A stretch of DNA of 32,099 nt from Sulfobacillus sp. (GCA_027309085.1 DAIDDL010000016.1:48352-80450); one strand, 5' to 3'. Positions 8,462 through 17,197 are shown, counted from the stretch's first letter. A program made the numbers and translations. The notes: generated from the letters alone by a model not told the origin.

Positions 8462-9370
8462 TCATAAAGTAGGCCCAATCCGTTCGATAGCAAATGTTTC
8501 CGCATGCATGGTTTCGACCATGGTGGGAACTCCGCTCGCCACCTCGAGAATCCAATCCACCCATGCATCAGGATTTCGATCCTCAATCATGCCGTCCATA
8601 TCATCCATCAACGCTTGGCGCCATTTCGGCTGGTACCCAATTCGAATCACGGGGACGACCGGATTTCCTCCCATGTGGTGCATATCCGCTTGGGCTATGA
8701 TAATCTGCGCGCCGGCAGCGGCTAATCCTGTCACTAACGTGCTATCGCTATTGCCTATTGGCGCAGCCATCGCAGCATATTGGATTCCTGCCGGTATGTG
8801 CGATCCGTAGTGTAATATATAAGGACCTTCTGGCTTAGCCTCAATTACTCGGCCACCACGGCTCATAAACGCTTCCATCAGCTGGTGCCCTTGTGAACCC
8901 AAACCATCAATGGTGCCTACACCGAGAATCAGTTGGTCCACCGATACAGATTGCCGCACTTCAGGTCCACTCTTCTCATGGGCCAAATATGCAATGGCAC
9001 TCTGTGCGGCTTGTTGGGTTCCTCCCACCGTTTGAATTGTCACCACATGGGCTGTATGCTGGTGTTGGCTAATGCCGTGATAGACCTCCTTGGCGGGAAT
9101 ACCTTCGCATCCAAGACCAATGACCACGGTATCCCGCACATTGGGATGAGAACCAATGCCGACTAATATTCGTAACGTCTGATCACGATCCTTGCCAATC
9201 TGGGCACAGCCAATAGGATGCTCGATAGAAACAGCATTCGGTATGAAAGTAGCCGCTTGACGCACAGCTTTCGTGGCACACACTACCGAAGGTAACGCCA
9301 AGAGGTGTTCGCGAACGCCGACCTGCCCGTTGGCGCGAACAAAACCCAAAAACTCAGTTCTCTGCTCCAC
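8462..9370 (-). CDS. Shortened UxaA-family (altronate/galactarate dehydratase-like) subunit
   Basis: 302 residues, alignable by eye to the UxaA/GarD/SuyB large domain: FLGFVRANGQVGVREHLLALP at the N-terminus, HPIGC, then HPNVRDTVVIGLGCEG near residue 85, and near the C-terminus VTGLAAAGAQIIIAQ with PVVPVIRIG and DDMDG. It is about 90 residues shorter than the partner at 10575. The family hallmark ECGGSD is replaced by GVGTIDGLGSQG, so a metal or active-site Cys appears lost. GTG at 9370 shares one base with the upstream stop, with AAGGAG ten bases before it, so it is translationally coupled. It may be a non-catalytic partner or a diverged enzyme. Confidence 0.8.
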   Translation of the reverse strand: MEQRTEFLGFVRANGQVGVREHLLALPSVVCATKAVRQAATFIPNAVSIEHPIGCAQIGKDRDQTLRILVGIGSHPNVRDTVVIGLGCEGIPAKEVYHGISQHQHTAHVVTIQTVGGTQQAAQSAIAYLAHEKSGPEVRQSVSVDQLILGVGTIDGLGSQGHQLMEAFMSRGGRVIEAKPEGPYILHYGSHIPAGIQYAAMAAPIGNSDSTLVTGLAAAGAQIIIAQADMHHMGGNPVVPVIRIGYQPKWRQALMDDMDGMIEDRNPDAWVDWILEVASGVPTMVETMHAETFAIERIGPTL

Positions 9371-10578
9371 TATTGCTCGACTCCTTTTTCTGTCATCAAA
9401 TCCCCTCGTCCCCGGTAGCTTTCAACGTTGTGTGTGTGAACATGATCTCCGGGGGTAATAAGGCTGGTGGCTATGCCAATTCGCTCCCCATACTTGATGA
9501 CCCAATCTCCAGGCGCCATAACTTGTAATGCCACTTTGTGACCAAATGGTATCCGCTGATTCACCCGGAGCACTTGCGTCCCCACTGTAATCTCCTGGCC
9601 TGGGGTTAACTCTCCTAGAGATACGGCCACGGTATCCCGTGGGTCGATACGCAACACACGGATCACAGCCGGAGGCACCTGTGCCCATGATGGGTCGATG
9701 CGCCGTGCTACATTGACCAACGTCCCGACTTCTGGGATAGTCATACGAATTTCATCGCCATCTTCTAGGAAAAATTCGTCGGGCGGAACGATACCGGTGC
9801 CGGTCATGATTCCAGTCCAAGGAGCTAATGGCCACTCGTGCTGAACATAGGTTACGAGGTCCTCAACGGATCGGCGCAACCGACCCGTCGAGGTGGTGTC
9901 GTGTAGCACGCGCTGATCATGTCGCCAGATCTCTAATTCGATGGTGAGTTGAGAGATGTCTACCGTTGACGCCAGGACGATGCTTGGACCAATAGCAGCA
10001 CTATGATGAAACATCTTTGCTTGGGGCAAGTACAAGGGGTTCGCAGCCTCCAAGTCTCGCGCCGTCATGTCATTGCCAGCCGTTATTCCGAAGACGGCTC
10101 CCCGATCGTCCAGGATGATTGTCAATTCTGGTTCAGGCACATGCCACGTGGCATCCCGTCGCAGCCCCACCGGCTCATGTGGTCCCACCACACGAGAACC
10201 GGGCGCTTTGAAAAATACTTCGGGACGTTCTGCTTGGTAAATATGGGCATAGAAATCATTTCCCAGTTGGGTTTCCTCTTCACGCGCCTCCCGGCTTCGC
10301 TCATACGTGATGCCGCACGCCCACAATTCGCTCAAATCCACGGGGATCACCAAATCTTCGTCACGAACCGATACCCGAATCGCCCTCTTCGCCAACATGT
10401 CGTTCGCCCATGCCCCTACCTCGACATCACAGGACCGACAGTAATCTAGAAGATCTGCCGCACTATGAACATTGGACACGCCGTCGTCAACCGGCCACAT
10501 GTCTCGATCGCCAGCATAGGAAAGGCCGAGCCGAATGCGCTGGTCTTCTCGCCATCGCGTCAATCGAATCGCTTTCAT
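9370..10578 (-). CDS. FAH-fold keto-deoxy-sugar-acid dehydratase fused to a UxaA SAF domain
   Basis: 402 residues in two parts. Residues 1-300 are a FAH domain of the 2-keto-3-deoxy-pentonate (D-xylonate/D-arabinonate/L-arabinonate) dehydratase type: WACGITYERSREAR near 90, RPEVFFKA, metal-site PEPEL near 150, GNDMTARDLE and NPLYLPQAK. Residues 304-390 are the SAF domain normally at the N-terminus of altronate/galactarate dehydratases (TVAVSLGELTPGQEI, IPFGHKVAL, GDWVIKYGERIG, GDHVHTHNVES). The start is ATG at 10578, overlapping the upstream stop (ATGA). The FAH domain would turn 2-keto-3-deoxypentonate into 2,5-dioxopentanoate, while the SAF domain would complete a UxaA dehydratase with the flanking genes. 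I do not know this fusion as a described architecture. Confidence 0.85.
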   Translation of the reverse strand: MKAIRLTRWREDQRIRLGLSYAGDRDMWPVDDGVSNVHSAADLLDYCRSCDVEVGAWANDMLAKRAIRVSVRDEDLVIPVDLSELWACGITYERSREAREEETQLGNDFYAHIYQAERPEVFFKAPGSRVVGPHEPVGLRRDATWHVPEPELTIILDDRGAVFGITAGNDMTARDLEAANPLYLPQAKMFHHSAAIGPSIVLASTVDISQLTIELEIWRHDQRVLHDTTSTGRLRRSVEDLVTYVQHEWPLAPWTGIMTGTGIVPPDEFFLEDGDEIRMTIPEVGTLVNVARRIDPSWAQVPPAVIRVLRIDPRDTVAVSLGELTPGQEITVGTQVLRVNQRIPFGHKVALQVMAPGDWVIKYGERIGIATSLITPGDHVHTHNVESYRGRGDLMTEKGVEQ

Positions 10579-11747
10579 CGCGTTTCTTCCCCCCACCCCT
10601 GAAAAATTCCAAATTCGCGATGGCCAAAACGTTCCGCTGCGACCAACTCCCCGTTCGCCACCGCGATAATTTTCCGCAACAAGGCCCTCCCCACTTCTTC
10701 CACCGTTAAAAAACCCTCAATGACAGGGCCGGCGTCGAAGTCTATCAGGTCCGGCAACTCCTTCTTGAGTGCCGTTCGTGTAGAAACCTTAATCACGGGA
10801 ACGATGGACGCCCCGGTCGGAGTGCCGCGGCCCGTAGTAAACACAATGACTTGGGCTCCCCCTGCTGCCATGCCCACAAACTGCATGACATCATGTCCCG
10901 GGGTGTCCATGACCACCAAACCATGGGTTCTGGGGCACTCGGCGTAGTCAATGACATCCATCACCGGACTGCTACCGCCCTTATGCACACATCCCAGTGA
11001 TTTTTCTTCAATCGTGGTAATTCCGCCTTCAATATTGCCGGGCGCAGGTTGCCCTCCGCGAAAATCCACCCCCATTCGCATCGCGGCGCGCTCCGCGTGG
11101 GAGACCGTATGCCATATCGCCTGACCAATGGCCTCCGTAGTAGCCCGATCCGCCAAAATACGTTCGGCTCCAATTAATTCGGTCGTCTCCGCTAAAATAG
11201 ATGTGCCACCCTCACGAATCACTAAATCGCTAGCATACCCCAGGCTCGGATTGGCGGAGAGTCCCGAACACGCATCCGAACCTCCACATTCCGTGGCAAG
11301 CAGCAAATACTCAAGTCCTGCAGGTTGCCGCGTCAGGAACTGCGTCGCCTCGATATAGCGCTGGGCCGCTGCCTGCGCCATCTGCTCCGCCTTTTTTCTC
11401 CCTCCCGCCTGGTCGAACGTCACGAGTTCATAGAGCACCGTATCAGGAAGATTTACGGTCAATGCTTTGACTACTGGATCGTCCTCACTTAGGGCCATTA
11501 TCACAGTGGCATACACATTAGGATGGTCGACCCATCCCCTTAAGGCGCGAACCGCCAAAGCAAATCCTTCCACCGCGGGATCAATATCCTGGTGCAGTTC
11601 CACCCCCACGGTCCCCGGCACATGGGCGCACACTGCGGAAACGGTGGGACTTACCGCAGGGGATAACGGCAGAATAAGCACATGATTGCGCGTGCCCACG
11701 CGACCATCTTGCCGCCAATATCCATGAAACACGTGGTGCATTTCCAT
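10575..11747 (-). CDS. UxaA-family dehydratase large subunit (altronate/galactarate dehydratase or sulfolactate lyase SuyB-like)
   Basis: 390 residues covering the full UxaA large domain but no SAF domain. It shows GYWRQDGRVGTRNHVLILPL at the N-terminus, ECGGSDACSGLSANPSLGYA near 180, REGGTSILAET, PGNIEGGITTIEEKSLG near 265, MDTPGHDVMQFVGMAAGGAQ and FTTGRG. These are the metal-site and substrate-site signatures of Fe-dependent sugar-acid dehydratases. ATG at 11747 has AGGAGG seven bases upstream. The missing SAF domain is found fused to the FAH enzyme encoded next. In this context it may dehydrate an aldonate, but sulfolactate lyase (SuyAB) also has a split SAF/large layout and cannot be excluded. 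Confidence 0.87.
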   Translation of the reverse strand: MEMHHVFHGYWRQDGRVGTRNHVLILPLSPAVSPTVSAVCAHVPGTVGVELHQDIDPAVEGFALAVRALRGWVDHPNVYATVIMALSEDDPVVKALTVNLPDTVLYELVTFDQAGGRKKAEQMAQAAAQRYIEATQFLTRQPAGLEYLLLATECGGSDACSGLSANPSLGYASDLVIREGGTSILAETTELIGAERILADRATTEAIGQAIWHTVSHAERAAMRMGVDFRGGQPAPGNIEGGITTIEEKSLGCVHKGGSSPVMDVIDYAECPRTHGLVVMDTPGHDVMQFVGMAAGGAQVIVFTTGRGTPTGASIVPVIKVSTRTALKKELPDLIDFDAGPVIEGFLTVEEVGRALLRKIIAVANGELVAAERFGHREFGIFQGWGEETR

Positions 11748-11759
11748 GATAGTTCCTCC

Positions 11760-11927
11760 TCATACGGACTCAACCAAGACCCATGGTATTGACCGTGTTA
11801 TTCGCTCTGGATCTTTCCTGAGACTTATACCCTGCGCCGCCCATAAATTTTTCATGGCCTCCGCATCAAAACATGGGTCAGCGCCGAACAGGGCCTCCTT
11901 CGCTACACCGTCGCGGTAGTTAGGATG
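11760..11927 (-). pseudogene. Unidentified 3' gene fragment between ABC ATPase and uxaA-like gene
   Basis: Immediately after the ATPase stop, in the same frame, 55 codons run without a stop to TGA at 11760. The product includes GVAKEALFGADPCFDAEAM and KDPERITRSIPWVLVESV and looks like real protein. There is no usable start, only an ATG at about 11853 with GGAGG too close. It fills the whole gap and ends in the Shine-Dalgarno of the next gene. It reads like the C-terminal end of a deleted gene; I cannot name the family. Confidence 0.35.
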
Positions 11928-13049
11928 TCACGATCCCGTGCCTGCTCCGTACACCAACGAGCGCTCTGTCTCTGGGTCAAACGCGTTTAACTGGCGGCCA
12001 TCCAATCCCATCGTCGTCGTGTCCCCCACGCCCCCCCGCCAGTCATTGGGAGCCCGTACCACAAAACTTGCCGGACCTGCATCCAAATACACGATGTTCT
12101 CATGCCCCATCGGCTCAATGAGTCGCACCGTAGCGGTCAACGGCAGTGATCCCTCTGGGATCCGCCCGTCCTGCACCAACGTGATGTCTTCTGGTCGAAT
12201 GCCCAACGTCACTGCCGCGTCCATTAGGATCATGAACGCCGGAGTCAATGCTTCCGGGAGCTTCACAGCCTGGTCCGCTAGCTTTGCCATAACCGTGGTC
12301 CCATCCCGTGTTAACGTGGCATCAAACAAATTCATCGCTGGCGTTCCCACAAAGGTCGCTACAAATTCATTCGCCGGTCGATGATAAATCCCGTCGGGCG
12401 TATCCACTTGCTGCACTACCCCATCTTTCATGACCACGATCCGCGTCCCCATGGTCATCGCTTCGGTTTGGTCATGAGTCACATAAACTATCGTCGCCCC
12501 CAGCCGCTGATGGAGTCTCTTTAATTCCACTCGGGTCTGGGTCCGGAGTTTGGCGTCTAAGTTGGACAACGGCTCATCCATTAAAAATGCTTTAGGTTCC
12601 CGCACTATAGCCCGCCCCAACGCTACGCGTTGCCTCTGACCTCCCGATAGCTCTTTCGGGCGACGCATCAGCAGTGATTGCAACCCTAAAATTTCTGCAG
12701 CTTCCTTCACTCGCTGATCAATTTCGTTTTTGGGCACCTTGCGCAACTTCAGTCCAAACGCCATGTTTTCATACACTGTCATGTGCGGATACAACGCGTA
12801 ATTTTGAAACACCATCGCGATGTCACGATCCTTTGGTGGCAATTGACTCACATCCCGATCATCAATATAAATGGCTCCATCCGTCAGATCTTCCAATCCC
12901 GCGACCATCCGCAAGGTCGTTGTCTTCCCACATCCTGAGGGCCCTAACAATACCAAAAATTCTTGATCACCAATCGCCAGATTGACATCCTCTACCGCCG
13001 ACACTCCGCCAAACCGCTTGCTCACATGATTTAAAACCACACTCGCCAT
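11928..13049 (-). CDS. Carbohydrate ABC transporter ATPase (UgpC/MsmX/MalK type)
   Basis: 373 residues. The ABC domain shows Walker A GPSGCGKTT near 40, Q-loop VFQNYALYPHMTV, signature LSGGQRQRVALGRA near 135, Walker B FLMDEPLSNLDA and H-loop VTHDQTEAM. After about residue 235 come MalK-type regulatory OB/TOBE segments (LGIRPEDI, RLIEPMGHENIVYL). The start at 13049 has AAGGAG about seven bases upstream; an ATG at 13070 lies before that site. It probably energises the permease pair at 19800-21740, from which it is split by six genes. Such ATPases are often shared between several sugar importers. Confidence 0.93.
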   Translation of the reverse strand: MASVVLNHVSKRFGGVSAVEDVNLAIGDQEFLVLLGPSGCGKTTTLRMVAGLEDLTDGAIYIDDRDVSQLPPKDRDIAMVFQNYALYPHMTVYENMAFGLKLRKVPKNEIDQRVKEAAEILGLQSLLMRRPKELSGGQRQRVALGRAIVREPKAFLMDEPLSNLDAKLRTQTRVELKRLHQRLGATIVYVTHDQTEAMTMGTRIVVMKDGVVQQVDTPDGIYHRPANEFVATFVGTPAMNLFDATLTRDGTTVMAKLADQAVKLPEALTPAFMILMDAAVTLGIRPEDITLVQDGRIPEGSLPLTATVRLIEPMGHENIVYLDAGPASFVVRAPNDWRGGVGDTTTMGLDGRQLNAFDPETERSLVYGAGTGS

Positions 13050-13129
13050 TACTCTGCTCCTTCCCCTCATGTGGGGACTTTTTTTGCCAGTGCAACCTTA
13101 CCCAATGGTTGGGAGGCCAATCAGGCATT

Positions 13130-13723
13130 TCACACGTCATACACAATGGCGCCGACACGTCCCGGCCCATGCACTCCAATGATCAGCGTGCCTTCGATAT
13201 CGGCGGTCATACTTGGCCCCGAAACTATTTTGAACAAAGGAGGCAGCGGTTGCCCCGTCATCTGCCGAAGGCCTTCGGCTACCGTTGAAACAATTCGATG
13301 CCGTTCAACAAGAACCAGATGAGCCGGTGGCAAAATACTGGGCCAGAGTCCGGTGATGTCTGAAGCGTAAAGTGCCACACTGCCCGTCGCCGCTGCTGCC
13401 CAAGCACAGCCGGTAATGCCCAGAATCGCCGTTGTCGCTACGTTACGCATGTCACCCTGTGAGCCCCATTCCCATGCCTTGACCGACCCATGCTGTTGGA
13501 GAACATGCCTCCAATCGATATGCTGAAGTTCGAGGTTCACCCAATAGATAACGGGCCCTGATGAAGCTTTCGGATTTGGGATGACTAAATAATCCCAGGC
13601 TTGCTCCACAGTCTTTATTATCGCTTCCCGACCACGGGCTTCCCAAACCATCCCCCCGGCATTAGTCCAACGCCAAGAAAACTCTCCCACGTTGGTATCG
13701 GTGGGCCACAATGTTGAGGTCAT
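13130..13723 (-). CDS. lutC: L-lactate oxidation complex subunit LutC (LUD family)
   Basis: 197 residues of the LUD/DUF162 domain, with conserved ITGCAWAAAATGSVALYAS and PPAHLVLVE, then HGPGRVGAIVYDV at the end. ATG at 13723 overlaps the lutB stop by four bases (ATGA) and has GGGAGG six bases upstream; an upstream ATG at 13756 lies inside lutB and is unlikely. LutC works with LutA and LutB in oxidising L-lactate to pyruvate, feeding electrons to an undefined acceptor. L-lactate is an expected end product of the fucose route encoded here. Confidence 0.92.
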   Translation of the reverse strand: MTSTLWPTDTNVGEFSWRWTNAGGMVWEARGREAIIKTVEQAWDYLVIPNPKASSGPVIYWVNLELQHIDWRHVLQQHGSVKAWEWGSQGDMRNVATTAILGITGCAWAAAATGSVALYASDITGLWPSILPPAHLVLVERHRIVSTVAEGLRQMTGQPLPPLFKIVSGPSMTADIEGTLIIGVHGPGRVGAIVYDV

Positions 13724-15165
13724 GATGATCCTCCCTTGCGGTTTTTGAGCCACCATTCATGAAATGTTTCGGAGGCTATCGGAGGCATATTGCGTGACAA
13801 AAACCATCCATGCGCGATCCCGGGGGCGTCATGCAACTTCCCCTGCCTAAGGTACAACCGCTGTCCCCAACGTGCTAACCGTAATGAACGCCGATATCCA
13901 CCAGGCGTCGCCCAAAGTTTAGCCCACCAGCGATAACTGCGTGTCACCCCGGAAGTCACTAAGTGGCGACGCACTTTCTCTTGACGAAGCTGAATGATGT
14001 GGTGTGGCAGATCGATTTCCATGGGGCATGCTTCACCACACGCATGACACACGGTACACGCCACGGTGGGTAGCTCCGGCAATATAGTCCAATCGGTCAG
14101 CAACGGAGTTTCTACGATGCCAATCGGTCCCGTGTAGACGCTGCCGTACGCATGACCACCCACTTGCCTGAAAACCGGACACACATTTAAGCAGGCCCCA
14201 CACCGAATACATGACAACACATCCTCAAATTCGGTGCCGCGCAGTGTGGTTCGTCCATTGTCGACCAAGACTAGGTGCCACTCGTCGGGGCCTTCGACCA
14301 TCCCGTCCCGCCTAGGTCCCGAAAGAAACGTGGTGTACGACGATAACCGTTGTCCTATGCCATTCATGGCTGGTTGCTGAATAATGGTACCTAGTGCGTC
14401 CCATGTGTCTAAAATTTTTTCGATTCCCACCACCGATACCAAAATGCGAGGCAATGTCGTTACCATGTCGGCATTGCCTTCATTAGTTATCAGAACGACC
14501 GTGCCAGTCTCGGCCACCGCAAAATTGCCCCCGGTTATCCCCATATCCGCGTGCAGAAATTCATCGCGCAACCGCTGGCGAGCATATAGGGTTAAAGATT
14601 CAGCATTATCGGAAGTCGGTGGCGTAATCCCCCGCTCACAAGCATCGTCGCGAAATAATGTCTCAATTTGGACTCGACTTTTATGTGCCGCAGGAGCCAA
14701 AATATGGGACGGTGTTTCATGAGCTCGTTGAATGATATACTCACCTAGGTCAGTTTCCACAACTGACAATCCGACCGCCTGAAGTGCTTTATTTAACTCA
14801 ATTTCCTCCGTCAACATGGACTTGGTTTTAATCACACGTTGTACCCCACGGGTTTGGGCAATGTTGACCACCACAGCGACGGCCTCTTTAGCATCACCTG
14901 CCAAATACGTCTGCCCCCCATGCGCTTGTACGGTTTCCCGCAACAGGGGAAGTAGGATATCTAGATCACGAATAGCGTGTCGCTTTGCCATTACGGCGGC
15001 TTCGCGGGCCAGGATTTCTTCTGCATAGCCAGTAAATACCTGACGTTGTCCCGTACTAAACCGCCTCGTCACATTCCCAATCGTCCGCCGCATAATTGAA
15101 TCGCTTAGACCTGCATCGCGACGTTCACGCCAGGATTTAGAATCAGCGGGAAGTGTCCCGGCCAT
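13720..15165 (-). CDS. lutB: L-lactate oxidation iron-sulfur protein LutB
   Basis: 481 residues. The N-terminal LUD domain has TKSMLTEEIELNKALQ and GGNFAVAETGTVVLITNEGN. Two 4Fe-4S motifs follow, CIRCGACLNVCP near 325 and CTVCHACGEACP near 375, then a basic C-terminal segment. This is the full expected length and order for LutB. The start at 15165 lies 23 bases inside lutA and has AAGGGGGG just upstream, so lutA-lutB-lutC are translationally linked. Cytoplasmic or membrane-associated electron-transfer role; no transmembrane segment is seen. Confidence 0.95.
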   Translation of the reverse strand: MAGTLPADSKSWRERRDAGLSDSIMRRTIGNVTRRFSTGQRQVFTGYAEEILAREAAVMAKRHAIRDLDILLPLLRETVQAHGGQTYLAGDAKEAVAVVVNIAQTRGVQRVIKTKSMLTEEIELNKALQAVGLSVVETDLGEYIIQRAHETPSHILAPAAHKSRVQIETLFRDDACERGITPPTSDNAESLTLYARQRLRDEFLHADMGITGGNFAVAETGTVVLITNEGNADMVTTLPRILVSVVGIEKILDTWDALGTIIQQPAMNGIGQRLSSYTTFLSGPRRDGMVEGPDEWHLVLVDNGRTTLRGTEFEDVLSCIRCGACLNVCPVFRQVGGHAYGSVYTGPIGIVETPLLTDWTILPELPTVACTVCHACGEACPMEIDLPHHIIQLRQEKVRRHLVTSGVTRSYRWWAKLWATPGGYRRSLRLARWGQRLYLRQGKLHDAPGIAHGWFLSRNMPPIASETFHEWWLKNRKGGSS

Positions 15166-15982
15166 GGGATCCCCCCTTCACCGACCGTCCACGAATCTCC
15201 ATTAGCGTCCCCTGATCAGCTCGGTCGATCAACTCGGCCAGATACATCACGGGAAACATCTCACCGAGGCGAGATTGCCGACCATCCAAATGTAAGAGAC
15301 ATCCAAGGTCGGCACTGGTGAGACAGGCGATCTGGTGATCTTGAGCCGATTGTTTCACGCTGTCCCACTTGGAGTCCGCTAAAGCGGTCGACACCTTCCA
15401 TTCGGTTATGCTATAGGTTCCGCCAAACCCACAGCACTGATCCGCATCCTCCAAGGCGACAGGGTTGATGCCACACTGACGTAAAACCGCCTCAGGTTCA
15501 ACATTGGCTTTCAGAAGGTGGCGCATGTGGCATCCTTGATGAAGAGCCGAAGAGATCACGGGGTTGGGAATTTCCGACGGCTCCTCAGTGAATCGCATGA
15601 TCCACTGGCTTAATTCGACCACCCGATTACCCACTAGAACAGCGCGGTTCTTCCAATTAGCGGCCTCTAAAGTTGTACCCCCGGTCGACACCACATCATC
15701 CGCTATCAGCGATGGATACTCATGAATCACCATCGCGGCACAGGATCCGGATAATGCCACAATGGGCCCGTCCGAGCCTTCGAACACCTGAACAAAATGA
15801 CGTGCCAACATGGCAGCTTCGTGATGATACCCCGCATTGAAACTGAACTGGCCGCAACAGGTTTGGTCTGCCGGAAAATCAACAGCCGCTCCACGGCGTT
15901 CTAACACACGGACAGCAGCGATTCCGCCTTCTGGGCGAAAGCTATCCACCATGCAGGTGACAAACAGGTAAACGGGTTGCAT
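15143..15982 (-). CDS. lutA: L-lactate oxidation complex subunit LutA (CCG-domain)
   Basis: 279 residues with two cysteine-rich CCG repeats: CM...TCCGQFSFNAG near 40 and QGCHMRH...QCCGFGGTYSI near 185. These bind a non-cubane or 4Fe-4S cluster in glycolate oxidase GlpC/HdrB/LutA proteins. It is longer than typical LutA at the C-terminus (GTLMEIRGRSVKGG and beyond), where it overlaps lutB. ATG at 15982 follows AGGAGG by six bases. It starts the lut trio, 120 bases downstream of the FAH hydrolase gene that would release lactate, and is probably co-transcribed with it. Confidence 0.93.
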   Translation of the reverse strand: MQPVYLFVTCMVDSFRPEGGIAAVRVLERRGAAVDFPADQTCCGQFSFNAGYHHEAAMLARHFVQVFEGSDGPIVALSGSCAAMVIHEYPSLIADDVVSTGGTTLEAANWKNRAVLVGNRVVELSQWIMRFTEEPSEIPNPVISSALHQGCHMRHLLKANVEPEAVLRQCGINPVALEDADQCCGFGGTYSITEWKVSTALADSKWDSVKQSAQDHQIACLTSADLGCLLHLDGRQSRLGEMFPVMYLAELIDRADQGTLMEIRGRSVKGGSHGRDTSR

Positions 15983-16102
15983 AATAGGCCTCCTTTTTCC
16001 GTTATTCCGACCACATCAGCCGTTACCTTCGGTTGTTCTGGGGAGATTTTGGACAGCTACGCAACAATGATCTTCATCGGCGTACGACAACCACACGTGC
16101 GA

Positions 16103-16996
16103 TTAGTCGTCCGATGGTTCTCCAATATAGGTGACTAGTTCCCCGAGTCCCTCGACCATAACCCCGACCCGTTCCCCAGGTACCAGCCATTTTCGCACTT
16201 CGGGTTTCTGACCTAAAATCACACCCTCTGGTGTTCCGGTGAAAATGACATCGCCCGGTTCTAACGTCATATAGTGTGAAATGTAACTTATGAGGTACCG
16301 AGATGAAAAAATCATCTCACACGTATTCGAATGCTGAACTTCAACTCCGTTGCGAGTCCCGATAATTTCAAGTTGGTCGGGGTCTTCAATCTCATCCGCT
16401 GTCACCATGTAAGGTCCCATCGCTCCAAATCCGTCTCCGCTCTTGCCCAATAACCATTGGCTGGTACGGAACTGCAAATCACGGGCTGACAAGTCATTGC
16501 CATTACAATATCCGAATACGTAGCTCAGCGCGTCCGATTCAGAAACCTGAACGCAACGCCGGCCCATAACCATCACGAGTTCGGCCTTATAATCCAGCTG
16601 ATGGGAATCGGGGGGCGCACTTACTGTAGCCTCTGTCCCCACCACCGCATTTTGAAATTTGCTAAACAAGACTGGAGACTGGGGAACGTCTAAGGCCGAC
16701 TCTGCCGCATGCGGTCGATAGTTCAGGCCTACGCAAATAATTTTGCCGGGGTAAGGAATCGGTGCCATCCACGACGTCGGAGTGGTATCGGGTTCCAAGC
16801 TCTCCCGCTTAGCCCAATCAACCCAGCGTTGAATATTGTCAAACGCCTGATCACCTTCGCGGAACATCCGGTCAGCTGTCCACGCGCCTTCGTCAAATCC
16901 GTGGAGCTGAGCCATCTGACTAATCTTTATCGGTCCATTATCGGACACCCACACCAATTCTTCTGAGCCGTTGTAGTAAGCCGTAGCTACTTTCAT
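16103..16996 (-). CDS. FAH-family hydrolase, probable 2,4-diketo-3-deoxy-L-fuconate hydrolase
   Basis: 297 residues of the fumarylacetoacetate hydrolase family: PGKIICVGLNYRPHAAES near 90, metal ligands around LDYKAELVMVMG and GYCNGNDLSARDLQ, then SGDGFGAMGPY and DVIFTGTPEGV. In oxidative L-fucose and L-rhamnose pathways such enzymes cleave the 2,4-diketo-3-deoxy acid to pyruvate and L-lactate. Position directly before lutABC fits that reaction. The start at 16996 has GGAGG eight bases upstream; the in-frame codon at 17032 has none. It differs clearly from the KDX-dehydratase-type FAH domain at 9370, so the two are unlikely to be redundant. Confidence 0.88.
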   Translation of the reverse strand: MKVATAYYNGSEELVWVSDNGPIKISQMAQLHGFDEGAWTADRMFREGDQAFDNIQRWVDWAKRESLEPDTTPTSWMAPIPYPGKIICVGLNYRPHAAESALDVPQSPVLFSKFQNAVVGTEATVSAPPDSHQLDYKAELVMVMGRRCVQVSESDALSYVFGYCNGNDLSARDLQFRTSQWLLGKSGDGFGAMGPYMVTADEIEDPDQLEIIGTRNGVEVQHSNTCEMIFSSRYLISYISHYMTLEPGDVIFTGTPEGVILGQKPEVRKWLVPGERVGVMVEGLGELVTYIGEPSDD

Positions 16997-17197
16997 GACG
17001 ATAGCCTCCATTTCAACCAATGAAATTACCAAAAACCCACTACATGACTGCGAGCGTTGTTCTACTGATTAGTCAGCCGTGATCCGCTGGCCCAAACTCC
17101 TTAAAACCTTGTGTCCAAGAGGGCCTCCTCCGCGTTTTAATCGAACAAATTACCATGAAGTCGTGTGGCTTGTTAAAAAAGCCTAACCTATGTGACA

